9,423 nt of DNA. Source: JBBDYD01 sp040901865. GTDB taxonomy: Bacteria > Bacteroidota > Ignavibacteria > UBA10030. The stretch is from the NCBI GenBank assembly GCA_040901865.1, contig JBBDYD010000010.1:1-9423 (forward strand), read 5' to 3'. A model generated the notes under the pieces. It searched no databases and had not been told where the DNA came from. It worked only from the letters and a program-made list of their open reading frames with translations. Below, piece by piece: positions 1-7,399 of this stretch (positions are counted from its first letter, which is position 1; each line of letters starts with the position of its first letter). The translations under genes were made by a program, and so were the position numbers.

Positions 1-849
1 AGCAGCAACTGCATTTACGTACCCTTCTGAACCCTCAGGAATTAGAACTGGATTACTAGCCTTTGTCCATTGGATTCTATCGGTCGATGTAGCGAGACCA
101 ACTTTCCAGTCCGAAGTAAAATCAGACAGGCTATTGTAGTAGAGACGGTATTCTCCGTTTTCTTTTAGAATGGGCCCAGTCGCTATATGGTTATAATCCC
201 AATCGGTTGATGCACCGGGTTTTAAGATTGGCTGGCTTGCACCAAGAGACCATTGCTCGCTATCTGCCGATTGCGCAAAATTGATTGTCCGGATGCTTGA
301 ATCCACCTGGATTCCCGTAAACCACATGTAATATGTCCCTCCTTCATTGAGGACAACCGGATTGTACATCCATCGAACCGGTAGAGCTGGTTGGGCCATT
401 GCCAGAATGGGATTGCTGGAATGATCAATCCATGTGTCAGTTGAATCATTGTGAGGAATATAAATGTATTCCCCGTCGACCGTAACACCAAGCAGCTGAG
501 TCTTTGCTTCCTTCGTGACGAGAATATCCTTATCATCTATGGAGACGATGCCCCCGGAATTGTTCCTCATTACGATCTTCATATGCCATCCACCAACCGA
601 GATACTATCGAAGCGAAGAGTCGTTGACATTACCAAATTCAATCTGGCTGTATCTGATATTGACTTCGAAAACGCCCGTGTGAAGGTAATGGAGATTTCA
701 ACAACATCGGCGGGAACGTTCGCACTGTTGATGTAAAACGCCAGCGTTTTATACTCAACTGGACCCTCATCACCCACTACAGAAGATTTCTTAGAGCATT
801 GAAGAAACAAAGCGCTCGCGACGCAAAGGAAAATTAGTTTGGAGACCAT
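1..849 (-). CDS. Exported lipoprotein with beta-propeller (GH43/GH32/GH130-like) domain, C-terminus cut by window edge
   Basis: The frame is open for 283 codons from an ATG at 849 to the left edge, so the C-terminus is missing. Residues 1-17 form a short signal peptide (Lys4, then a hydrophobic stretch) ending in FLQC, with Cys18 as the likely lipidated residue. This lipobox is loose, so lipidation is probable rather than certain. Residues 30-125 look like an all-beta, Ig-like domain (VGGWHMKI near 84-91). From about 140 there are two blade-like repeats, each with a Trp, an NP(I/V)L-type turn and a 'GG/NG-TYY/YRLYY' strand: TYYMWFTG at 172-179, WDYNHIATGPIL at 217-228 and ATSTDRIQW at 253-261. 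Such repeats are typical of the five-bladed propellers of GH43, GH32, GH68 and GH130. Catalytic acids cannot be assigned from the part seen. The likely role is binding or trimming a glycan at the cell surface or periplasm. Its link to the divergent polysaccharide genes is inference. The start is supported by GGAGG four bases upstream. Confidence 0.8.
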   Translation of the reverse strand, partial: MVSKLIFLCVASALFLQCSKKSSVVGDEGPVEYKTLAFYINSANVPADVVEISITFTRAFSKSISDTARLNLVMSTTLRFDSISVGGWHMKIVMRNNSGGIVSIDDKDILVTKEAKTQLLGVTVDGEYIYIPHNDSTDTWIDHSSNPILAMAQPALPVRWMYNPVVLNEGGTYYMWFTGIQVDSSIRTINFAQSADSEQWSLGASQPILKPGASTDWDYNHIATGPILKENGEYRLYYNSLSDFTSDWKVGLATSTDRIQWTKASNPVLIPEGSEGYVNAVAA

Positions 850-853
850 GGGA

Positions 854-858
854 CCTCC
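854..858 (-). promoter_or_regulatory. Ribosome binding site of the leftward lipoprotein gene
   Basis: Reading the minus strand, GGAGG lies four bases before the ATG at 849. It fixes this start, and the signal peptide begins right after it. It is one of the few clear Shine-Dalgarno sequences in the window. Confidence 0.6.
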
Positions 859-880
859 CCCGGGGAATGTTTAAGCATGC

Positions 881-909
881 AGTTTACGAGAACACCCAAA
901 TTAAGTCAA
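881..909 (-). promoter_or_regulatory. Sigma70-type promoter for the lipoprotein gene
   Basis: On the minus strand TTGACT (904-909) and TAAACT (881-886) are separated by 17 bases. They match 5 of 6 and 4 of 6 consensus positions. The predicted transcription start is near 874, giving a leader of about 25 bases before the ATG at 849. This is a pattern match only. The rest of the divergent gap (910-988) is very AT-rich and shows no convincing rightward promoter. Confidence 0.45.
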
Positions 910-988
910 GGACAAAATGAATTACCCGATTGATTTCTTAACTTTTGTTGCATTTTCATAAATTCAAAAAATTGATAATTAGTCTTTC

Positions 989-2614
989 ATGATTCGTGAA
1001 CTTGGGGCACCACTGAACAGGCATACAAGATGCCTGTTAATTACGTTTGACGACACTGAAATCATTTCAGAGGCATCTGAAATATTTCAATCGAGCTCAC
1101 TCAAGATATTCACAAAAAGTGATTTCATCGGAAAATCCTTCTCGGCGATCACTAACCTTGTTCGTAAGGAAGCGTTCGATATCGCAATTCTTTCTGATCG
1201 TTTCGCCCAAGTTTACAGGACTCGCCTTTCTCTTCAACTCCTTGCCTCTATTACCAGGGCCTCGAGCAGATACATTATTTATTCCAATGATAGTTTTGAA
1301 GTAGTCTCTGTTGGGACGATTGCATTTCGATTTTTCCGGAAAGTGGTTTTCGGGTCACTAATAGCATTTGTTTCGATTGCGCGGGTTTTGGTTTCTGCAT
1401 CAAGACGGGTCAAAGCTTTCAACCGACCCCGCAATCTTTCAAAACTCGCATTCCTTAGAACGGCTCTGGCGGGACCCGTAAAGGGCGGCGGATCGGTAAG
1501 CCATATTCACGGTTTCTTAACCGCATTGAACGACCTCAACATTTCGGTTCTTTATTGTAGTGACTCCACATTTCCACTTCCATTCCCCAGGAGTATTCAG
1601 GAGAAGGTCGTGCCTTCTGATGACCTATTTGACTTCTTCGACGAATTTGCCAATATCCACTATAACTTTCGACTTCTGAAGACCCTGAAATCTGTTTTGA
1701 GGTCTTGGGCACCAGACGCGATATATCAAAGGCACGCTCTCTTTTCCATAGGCGGGGTTATTTTGGCAAGGCAACTAGGAATACCCTTGTTACTCGAGGT
1801 CAATGGTTCTGAGGTCTGGGCCCGGCAGTATTGGGGACGACTGAAATTGAGGAGACTTGCTCATTATTTAGAAAAAAGAGCCTTTGATCATGCATCTAGG
1901 ATTTTTGCCGTTTCTGCGGCTCTGAAAGATCACATCATATCTCTCGGTATTCCGGATGGAAAGATAGTTGTGAACCCTAATGGGGTCAACCCCACTTTGT
2001 TTAATCCAGATATTGACGGCGAGAATGTACGGAATAAATACTCAGTTGCAGGAAAACTCGTTGTCGGATTTTGTGGTTCTTTTCTGGATTCCCATGGAGT
2101 CGACGTAATTCTCAAAGCGGCACTATTGTTGAGCCGAGAAGAAAACCTTCGCTTTCTCCTCATTGGGGCGGGACCAATGAAAACGAGTCTTGAAGTATGG
2201 ACTCATCAAAACAAGCTTCAGAAAGCGGTAGTCTTTACAGGGTCTATCCAGCAATCTGCGGTTCCTAGTTACCTGGCAGCGTGCGATATCCTCCTTTCTC
2301 CACACACAAATTTCAGCGATGGGACTCGCCTTTTTTTCTCCCCAATTAAACTCTTCGAATACATGGCCATGGGGAAAGCAATTGTTGCAAGTAACCTGGA
2401 GCAGATCGGTGAAGTGATTCATGACGGTGTGAACGGACTCCTGGTAAAACCCGGTGACCCGCAGGACCTTGCAGACAAAATTCTCCGTCTCGCAAAGGAT
2501 CCCGGACTTCGACGCCGCCTCGGCAAACAAGCCCGCATTGATGTTGAGCGCAACTACACCTGGGACCACAATGCCCGGAGAGTTCTCGAGGCCCTGGAAG
2601 GGAGAACGCAATAA
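989..2614 (+). CDS. GT4-family glycosyltransferase with an extra N-terminal domain
   Basis: A 541-residue protein, about 130-150 residues longer than a usual GT4 enzyme. The GT-B fold starts near residue 153 with the acceptor-side glycine-rich loop (KGGGSVSHIHGF, 165-176). The donor half has VGFCGSF (359-365), LIGAGP (391-396) and the nucleotide-sugar motif SPIKLFEYMAMGKAIVAS (451-468), with Glu457 as the conserved second Glu of the E-x7-E motif; the first is Phe449. Residues 15-140 form a separate domain: a short alpha/beta part (RCLLITF 14-20; EAFDIAILSD 61-70; RYIIYSN 94-100), then a hydrophobic helix at about 119-137 that could touch or cross the membrane. It probably adds a sugar to a lipid-linked repeat unit in the cytoplasm; donor and acceptor cannot be read. 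An in-frame stop at 980-982 makes the ATG at 989 the first possible start; no Shine-Dalgarno sequence is seen. Composition rises in G+C near 2400. It is separated by 133 bases from the next gene. Confidence 0.88.
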   Translation: MIRELGAPLNRHTRCLLITFDDTEIISEASEIFQSSSLKIFTKSDFIGKSFSAITNLVRKEAFDIAILSDRFAQVYRTRLSLQLLASITRASSRYIIYSNDSFEVVSVGTIAFRFFRKVVFGSLIAFVSIARVLVSASRRVKAFNRPRNLSKLAFLRTALAGPVKGGGSVSHIHGFLTALNDLNISVLYCSDSTFPLPFPRSIQEKVVPSDDLFDFFDEFANIHYNFRLLKTLKSVLRSWAPDAIYQRHALFSIGGVILARQLGIPLLLEVNGSEVWARQYWGRLKLRRLAHYLEKRAFDHASRIFAVSAALKDHIISLGIPDGKIVVNPNGVNPTLFNPDIDGENVRNKYSVAGKLVVGFCGSFLDSHGVDVILKAALLLSREENLRFLLIGAGPMKTSLEVWTHQNKLQKAVVFTGSIQQSAVPSYLAACDILLSPHTNFSDGTRLFFSPIKLFEYMAMGKAIVASNLEQIGEVIHDGVNGLLVKPGDPQDLADKILRLAKDPGLRRRLGKQARIDVERNYTWDHNARRVLEALEGRTQ

Positions 2615-2686
2615 ACTCGATCGAACAAGTGCCTTGGTCTGGCTCTGAGATCACAGAAATCGGACAGGCAAAGAGCTGCCGCCCTG

Positions 2687-2715
2687 TTGAAAAAGCAATC
2701 TTCCAACGTTATATT
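2687..2715 (+). promoter_or_regulatory. Sigma70-type promoter for the epimerase-to-GT4 operon
   Basis: TTGAAA (2687-2692) and TATATT (2710-2715) are spaced by 17 bases, each matching consensus at 5 of 6 positions. The predicted start is near 2722, about 25 bases before the ATG at 2748. It sits in the only sizeable gap between the first GT4 gene and the tightly packed genes that follow, so it would drive them as a unit. This is a pattern match only. Confidence 0.45.
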
Positions 2716-2747
2716 GTTAAAACTTCCTGACTGAAAAGCTCAACTCA

Positions 2748-3737
2748 ATGACCTCCCTCGTCACCGGCGGAGCCGGATTCATAGGATCGCATGTTATCGA
2801 TGAACTTGTTCGAAGGGGGCATTCCGTTGTGGCCCTGGACGACCTGAGCGGCGGATTTAGGGAAAATGTCAATGAGAATGCGATATTTGTCGAGGGCAGC
2901 GTCCTTGACAGGACTCTGATTCAATCTCTGTTCACCAACCACCGATTTGATTACATCTTTCACCTTGCGGCGTATGCAGCAGAAGGGTTGAGTCACTTTA
3001 TCAAGCGATTTAACTACGAAAACAACCTTATTGGATCTGTCAACCTCATCAACGCAGCGGTAAATCACGAGATCAAGTGTTTTGTTTTCACTTCTTCCAT
3101 CGCCGTGTATGGCAAGGGTCAATTACCGATGCATGAAGATCTCATTCCGCAACCGGAAGATTCTTATGGTATAGCAAAGCTTGCTGTGGAGCGGGAGCTT
3201 GCCGTTACGCATGAAATGTTTGGCCTCAAGTATATCGTGTTCCGGCCTCACAATGTGTATGGAGAACGACAGAATATCGGAGACAAGTACCGCAATGTCG
3301 CAGGCATTTTCATGAACCAGATTCTGCAAGGCAAACCCATGACGGTTTTCGGCGATGGGGAACAAACACGTGCCTTTAGCTATATCGGCGATGTTGCGCC
3401 GGTTATTGCCGGGTCGGTCGACATTCTCGCAGCCTATAACCAGGTTTTCAATGTCGGCGCTGATACTCCATGTTCTGTCAACGAACTTGCATTGAAAGTC
3501 GCCGCTGCTATGAATGTTAAACCGTTGCTGAAGAACCTGGATGCGCGCAATGAAGTTGTTCATGCCTATTCGACGCATGATCGTGCCAGAAAAGTTTTCA
3601 ACCTTGGGGAACCCCGTTCTCTTGAGGAGGGACTCCGAAGAATGGCTGCATGGATAAAGCTCGTAGGCTCCCGGAAGAGCTCGGAGTTCAAAGACATCGA
3701 GATTTTAAAGAACCTCCCCCCATCATGGCGTGAATGA
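2748..3737 (+). CDS. NAD-dependent nucleotide-sugar epimerase (extended SDR, GalE-like)
   Basis: A 329-residue extended short-chain dehydrogenase/reductase. The Rossmann NAD(P)-binding loop is TGGAGFIGSH (6-15), with an acidic pair Asp31-Asp32 at the end of strand 2 that favours NAD+. The catalytic set is intact: TSSIAVYG (115-122, Ser117), Tyr140 and Lys144 in YGIAK. RPHNVYGERQN (166-176) and VFGDGEQTRAFSYIGD (200-215) are the usual substrate-side motifs. The family converts UDP- or related sugars at C4 by transient oxidation, so UDP-glucose/galactose or an N-acetylated or uronic version is likely; the sequence does not settle which. It is cytoplasmic and supplies activated sugar to the glycosyltransferases around it. 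The stop overlaps the next start by four bases (ATGA), indicating translational coupling. No strong Shine-Dalgarno sequence precedes the ATG, but the Rossmann strand begins two residues in, so the start is secure. Confidence 0.9.
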   Translation: MTSLVTGGAGFIGSHVIDELVRRGHSVVALDDLSGGFRENVNENAIFVEGSVLDRTLIQSLFTNHRFDYIFHLAAYAAEGLSHFIKRFNYENNLIGSVNLINAAVNHEIKCFVFTSSIAVYGKGQLPMHEDLIPQPEDSYGIAKLAVERELAVTHEMFGLKYIVFRPHNVYGERQNIGDKYRNVAGIFMNQILQGKPMTVFGDGEQTRAFSYIGDVAPVIAGSVDILAAYNQVFNVGADTPCSVNELALKVAAAMNVKPLLKNLDARNEVVHAYSTHDRARKVFNLGEPRSLEEGLRRMAAWIKLVGSRKSSEFKDIEILKNLPPSWRE

Positions 3738-4774
3738 GAGCCCGGCCTTTTTCCTCGTGTGTGTTGTGCGGATCACGGCGGAGACACACACTCTTTAGCG
3801 CCTCGGATCGACGTTACAATCTCCCGGGATCATTCACGATTGTGCAGTGCGCCGGCTGCGAGCTGATATCCCTTTCTCCCCAACCCACTCGTTCTGTTCT
3901 TTCACGCCATTATCCGGCCGATTACTACACACACACTCGTCCCCGCCTGACGATCAAGAATTCTTTGGCACTCCTGGCGCGGGAGATTTCGTATCAGGTA
4001 TTGGGAGGGACGGGAATTCCGGCTCATCGGTCCCCCTTAAAGATCCTGTTCACAACGATGCTGCGGAACAACCGTTACTTGAATGACCTTGCGAACCTGG
4101 ATTCGTTGCCGTTTTTGCGTCGCGGTGCCGAAGTTCTCGAAGTCGGTTTCGGATCTGCAGCATTTCTTGATTTCCTTGTGAACAAGGGAATGCGATGCAG
4201 GGGTGTGGAAACTGACCCGGCTGTGGTAGGACTCGCGCGGGCAAAGGGACATGATGTTTTCGCCGGCGAACTGGAACAAGTCAGGTTCCCTCCCGAGACA
4301 TTCGATTTCATCCGAATGCGTCATGTTCTCGAGCATGTAAGGAATCCGCGCGTGCTGCTGGGAGAGGCTCACCGTATTCAGAAAACCGGAGGTTATCTTC
4401 ACATCGAAGTCCCAAATGCCGCCGGACTGCTGGCAAAGACATTTCGCGATCGCTGGGTACAGCTTGAAGCTCCCCGCCATCTTTATCATTTTGGACCCAA
4501 AACACTCAGGGATCTGGTTACTCGATGCGGCTACGAAGTCGCTTCAATGAATTTCAATACAGAACCCTGGCATTTGCTCGGAAGCCTGCAATATGGTCTG
4601 AACGAGCTCCGCACAGAATCGGCGAAAGGACAATCGAGGGACAGGGATTTTTGGGAAGACGGGAGGCTTTCTTCAATGCTTCGAAAACTTGCAAGACGTA
4701 TCAACGCGACGGGGTTTGGAGAGAATATCATATTGCTGGCAAGAAAGCCTGAGTCGTTACATTCGCATGAATAA
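3734..4774 (+). CDS. SAM-dependent methyltransferase with N-terminal zinc ribbon
   Basis: A 346-residue class I methyltransferase. The N-terminus carries two CxxC pairs, Cys9/Cys12 and Cys39/Cys42, typical of a zinc ribbon fused to sugar and small-molecule methyltransferases. The SAM-binding loop is VLEVGFGSAAF (134-144; a GxGxG-like loop with Ser at the fourth position). Glu159 follows strand 2, and RHVLEHV (196-202) and GGYLHIEVPN (219-228) are the later core motifs. RHLYHFGPKTLRDL (248-261) is common in this subgroup. In a polysaccharide locus it most likely methylates a nucleotide sugar or a residue of the growing glycan; position and O- versus C-methylation cannot be told. It is shorter than the roughly 400-residue C-methyltransferases that carry a further C-terminal domain. 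It starts inside the stop of the epimerase (ATGA) and ends in an 8-base overlap with the flippase start at 4767. Confidence 0.87.
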   Translation: MRARPFSSCVLCGSRRRHTLFSASDRRYNLPGSFTIVQCAGCELISLSPQPTRSVLSRHYPADYYTHTRPRLTIKNSLALLAREISYQVLGGTGIPAHRSPLKILFTTMLRNNRYLNDLANLDSLPFLRRGAEVLEVGFGSAAFLDFLVNKGMRCRGVETDPAVVGLARAKGHDVFAGELEQVRFPPETFDFIRMRHVLEHVRNPRVLLGEAHRIQKTGGYLHIEVPNAAGLLAKTFRDRWVQLEAPRHLYHFGPKTLRDLVTRCGYEVASMNFNTEPWHLLGSLQYGLNELRTESAKGQSRDRDFWEDGRLSSMLRKLARRINATGFGENIILLARKPESLHSHE

Positions 4775-6266
4775 CCTGGGCAATACCGACGGGGGCGAAT
4801 TGCTCTTTTACCGAATCAAGAGCCTCCTCAGACATTCCATGGTCTACGGGACCTTCGAATTTCTTGGCAAGGCCGGCTCATTCCTTCTGGTTCCGCTGTA
4901 CGCCAAAACATTGCCGTCATCCGATTACGGTATCATTGAGCTTTTCGCGGTCACCGCGTCCGCTCTCTTGATCTTCACCGTAATGGGGTTCAACTCTGCC
5001 CTCACCCGGTATTACATCGTCGAACAAACTGCGACCGGGCGCTCCTCATTCTTCCAAACATCTATTCTCTGTGTTTCCGCAACGGGTGGATTCCTTACGA
5101 TTGTTCTCCTCGCATTCGCCCCCGCTGTCAGTGAAGTTCTCTTTGGAACGAACGCCTATGCTTCGTTCTGCCGTGTTCTCGTTGTTACGGTTTTTCTCGA
5201 CTCCCTGGGTGCCATGTTCCTTGCCCTCTTCCGGGCTCAATCCAAACCCCTTAAGTATTCATCGATCAATCTCGGGAAACTCATCATCACGCTTTTGCTT
5301 AATGTCTATTTTGTCGGAATCCTGGATCTCGGGGTTTCGGGGGTACTCCTCGGCAATCTGATCGGTTCATCGGCCGGATTTCTTGCGGGCCTGATATTTG
5401 CCTCCGGTGAGCAGGGAGGTGTTTTGTCATTCACTCATGCAAAGTCTCTGGCACGCTTTGGATTTCCATTGCTCTTCAGCGGGCTGGGATTGTTCTTGAT
5501 GAATTCATCAGACCGCTATTTTCTCAAGGCCTTTGCAACCCTTGCAGATTTGGGGGTTTATGCGGTTGGATATAAAATCGGCATGGTGATGTCGCTTGCC
5601 GTGAGTGCCTTCACGGTCGCCTGGCCTCCCATTATGTTCAAGATCTCCGCCGACCCGCATGCTAAGCGGACCTTTTCAACAATCCTCACGTATTATGTGT
5701 TTGTGACAGGAATGTTGTTTCTGAGCGTATCATCCTTTCGGGTCGAGATCGTCACGCTGATTGGCACCCCCGAGTACATCGGAGCGTCGCAGGTGGTTCC
5801 CTTCATTCTGATGTCGTACCTCCTCCAAGGCGTCTATTACATTCTCTCGGCGGGGGTTACCATTACCGACCACACGAAAATGGTACCCATTGTCGTTGGC
5901 GTCGGTGCTCTCATTAACACTGCGGCGAATCTGATCCTGATCCCTCCGTACGGGATCATGGGCGCAGCTGTGGCGACAATCATTTCTTATTCCGTGTTGC
6001 CCGTCGGAATGTTCCTCGCAAGTCAACGGTATTATCACATTCCCTTTGAACGTCAGCGCCTTCTCAAACTATCATTGGTTCTCGGTTCGCTTGCGGCGTT
6101 CAATGGTGTTCTTCCGCAGGGCAAAGGAGTATTCCTCGTGCTCCGTTTTTTTGCCGTGCTCCTCTTCCCTGTCTTGCTTTATTTGTGGAAGTTCTTTTCG
6201 CCCGAGGAAATTCATCGGTTTCGTGCATGGATTTCACGGATCAGCAGCCCCCACTCTCTCCCGTGA
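4767..6266 (+). CDS. Wzx-type lipid-linked oligosaccharide flippase (polysaccharide transporter, MOP superfamily)
   Basis: A 499-residue, very hydrophobic protein with about 14 predicted membrane helices, the number usual for Wzx. Approximate spans are 33-50, 56-78, 98-122, 134-155, 168-187, 189-212, 230-247, 262-285, 303-322, 341-362, 372-393, 395-418, 432-449 and 453-475. The opening (RIKSLLRHSMVYGTFEFLGK, 16-35) and SDRYFLKAF (248-256) followed by LGVYAVGYKIG (262-272) are hallmark positions of the family. It would move the finished undecaprenyl-diphosphate-linked repeat unit from the cytoplasmic to the periplasmic side of the inner membrane. A start at 4689 is also open in frame but would overlap the methyltransferase by 86 bases. 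The ATG at 4767 gives an 8-base overlap and a family-like N-terminus, so I chose it. The stop overlaps the next gene's GTG start. Confidence 0.9.
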   Translation: MNNLGNTDGGELLFYRIKSLLRHSMVYGTFEFLGKAGSFLLVPLYAKTLPSSDYGIIELFAVTASALLIFTVMGFNSALTRYYIVEQTATGRSSFFQTSILCVSATGGFLTIVLLAFAPAVSEVLFGTNAYASFCRVLVVTVFLDSLGAMFLALFRAQSKPLKYSSINLGKLIITLLLNVYFVGILDLGVSGVLLGNLIGSSAGFLAGLIFASGEQGGVLSFTHAKSLARFGFPLLFSGLGLFLMNSSDRYFLKAFATLADLGVYAVGYKIGMVMSLAVSAFTVAWPPIMFKISADPHAKRTFSTILTYYVFVTGMLFLSVSSFRVEIVTLIGTPEYIGASQVVPFILMSYLLQGVYYILSAGVTITDHTKMVPIVVGVGALINTAANLILIPPYGIMGAAVATIISYSVLPVGMFLASQRYYHIPFERQRLLKLSLVLGSLAAFNGVLPQGKGVFLVLRFFAVLLFPVLLYLWKFFSPEEIHRFRAWISRISSPHSLP

Positions 6267-7399
6267 AAATCTCCCTTCTTGTTCATAATCTTTCTGGAAA
6301 CAACCTTGTGCGCGTCTATCCGATTGCCAAGACGCTCGAACGGTTTTGTACTGTGGAGATTCTCGGATTTTCGGGTCCAGAGGGAGTCTTCGCGCCATAC
6401 CGGAACGAATTTCGTTTCGAGGCCTTTCCGATGCCGACCATGGGCACCCTTGCATCGGCTTTTCGCGCCGTCGCTGGGAGAATATCCGGCGACATTCTCT
6501 ATGCGTTCAAACCGAATCCACTTTCGTTTGGGGTCGGTTTGTTTGCATCGAAACAGCTGAGACTCCCCCTGGTTCTCGATATCGAGGACTTTGACATCGC
6601 TTTCCAGATTCAGCGCGGGTTCTGGGGGATAATGAGGAATGTTGCGCGGGTTTGGGATATCCAATCCCTCGGATATGCAACACTGACGGATCTTCTCACA
6701 AGTCTGGCGGGCCGAATCACCGTCGGCTCCACGTTCCTGCAACGACGATATGGCGGGGTCATCGTTCCTCATGGGGCGGATACTTCGGTATTTGACCCTG
6801 CAGCATTCAACTCGCGGGAAATCCGGAGTCGGTGGGGGTTTGACGATGAGTTTATTATTCTTTTTGCCGGAAAACCGAGTGAGCACAAAGGACTCGACTC
6901 CTTGACACGAATTGTTGTTTCCTGGAACAATCGACGCAGCAAACGACTTATGCGATTACTTGTCGTGGGAGGGGCAGAGAACGATGCGATTGTCGTTGGG
7001 TTGAAAAAAACAGCGGGAGAATGCCTTGTGCACCTGCCCTATCAACCGCATGACCGCATGCCGGAAATCTTGAGCCTTGCGGACACGGTTGTCCTTCCGC
7101 AGAAGAAAACTCTGTATACGCAAGCACAAATTCCAGGGAAACTTTACGAGGCCATGGCAATGGAAAAAGCAATTGTCGCAACGGCGGTCTCCGATCTTCC
7201 CAGGATCCTCGATGGATGTGGAATTATTGTACAACCCGATAGTCCAGCGGAGTTCGGGGAAGCCGTCGGCACATTGTATGACAACCCCCAGCGCGCGAAA
7301 CAAATCGGTCGGGCGGCGAGAAAACAATGTGAAAAACATTACAGCTGGAACGCGATGCAACCAACCCTGGAAGCGGTATTCAACGACCTGCGACAATAG
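6263..7399 (+). CDS. GT4-family glycosyltransferase
   Basis: A protein of 378 residues from the GTG at 6263. It has the two-domain GT-B layout: an N-terminal half beginning (V/M)KISLLVHNLSGN with RVYPIAKTLE (17-26), a middle motif LVLDIEDFD (103-111), and VPHGAD (168-173) at the linker. The donor half has IILFAGKPSEHKG (198-210), LLVVGG (232-237), LPYQPHDRMPEIL (258-270) and the nucleotide-sugar site PGKLYEAMAMEKAIVAT (291-307, Glu296). It transfers a sugar from a nucleotide donor to the lipid-linked oligosaccharide in the cytoplasm; the sugar is unknown. Start choice: GTG at 6263 overlaps the flippase stop by four bases (GTGA) and puts the first beta strand at the N-terminus as in typical GT4 proteins. 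ATG at 6227 (390 residues) and ATG at 6185 (404 residues) are open alternatives. None has a well-placed Shine-Dalgarno sequence. It is the last gene of the coupled run before a 138-base gap. Confidence 0.88.
   Translation: MKISLLVHNLSGNNLVRVYPIAKTLERFCTVEILGFSGPEGVFAPYRNEFRFEAFPMPTMGTLASAFRAVAGRISGDILYAFKPNPLSFGVGLFASKQLRLPLVLDIEDFDIAFQIQRGFWGIMRNVARVWDIQSLGYATLTDLLTSLAGRITVGSTFLQRRYGGVIVPHGADTSVFDPAAFNSREIRSRWGFDDEFIILFAGKPSEHKGLDSLTRIVVSWNNRRSKRLMRLLVVGGAENDAIVVGLKKTAGECLVHLPYQPHDRMPEILSLADTVVLPQKKTLYTQAQIPGKLYEAMAMEKAIVATAVSDLPRILDGCGIIVQPDSPAEFGEAVGTLYDNPQRAKQIGRAARKQCEKHYSWNAMQPTLEAVFNDLRQ

Noticed and set aside
515..736. A 73-codon plus-strand open frame inside the lipoprotein gene
   Set aside because: The minus-strand frame continues open across it with a signal peptide and propeller repeats, so the plus-strand frame is incidental.
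858..865. CCCCGGGG palindrome next to the lipoprotein ribosome site
   Set aside because: It has no loop and no repeated partner site. A possible small effect on the ribosome site is speculation.
2664..2687. ACAGG/CCTGT inverted repeat (with inner GGCA/TGCC) after the first GT4 gene, as a terminator
   Set aside because: The stem is short with a large or bulged loop, no T-run follows, and it abuts the -35 box of a better-supported promoter.
6212..6886. A 224-codon minus-strand open frame opposite the second GT4 gene
   Set aside because: It is fully antisense to a gene with clear GT4 motifs, and its product is rich in Arg, Pro and Cys with no recognisable domain.
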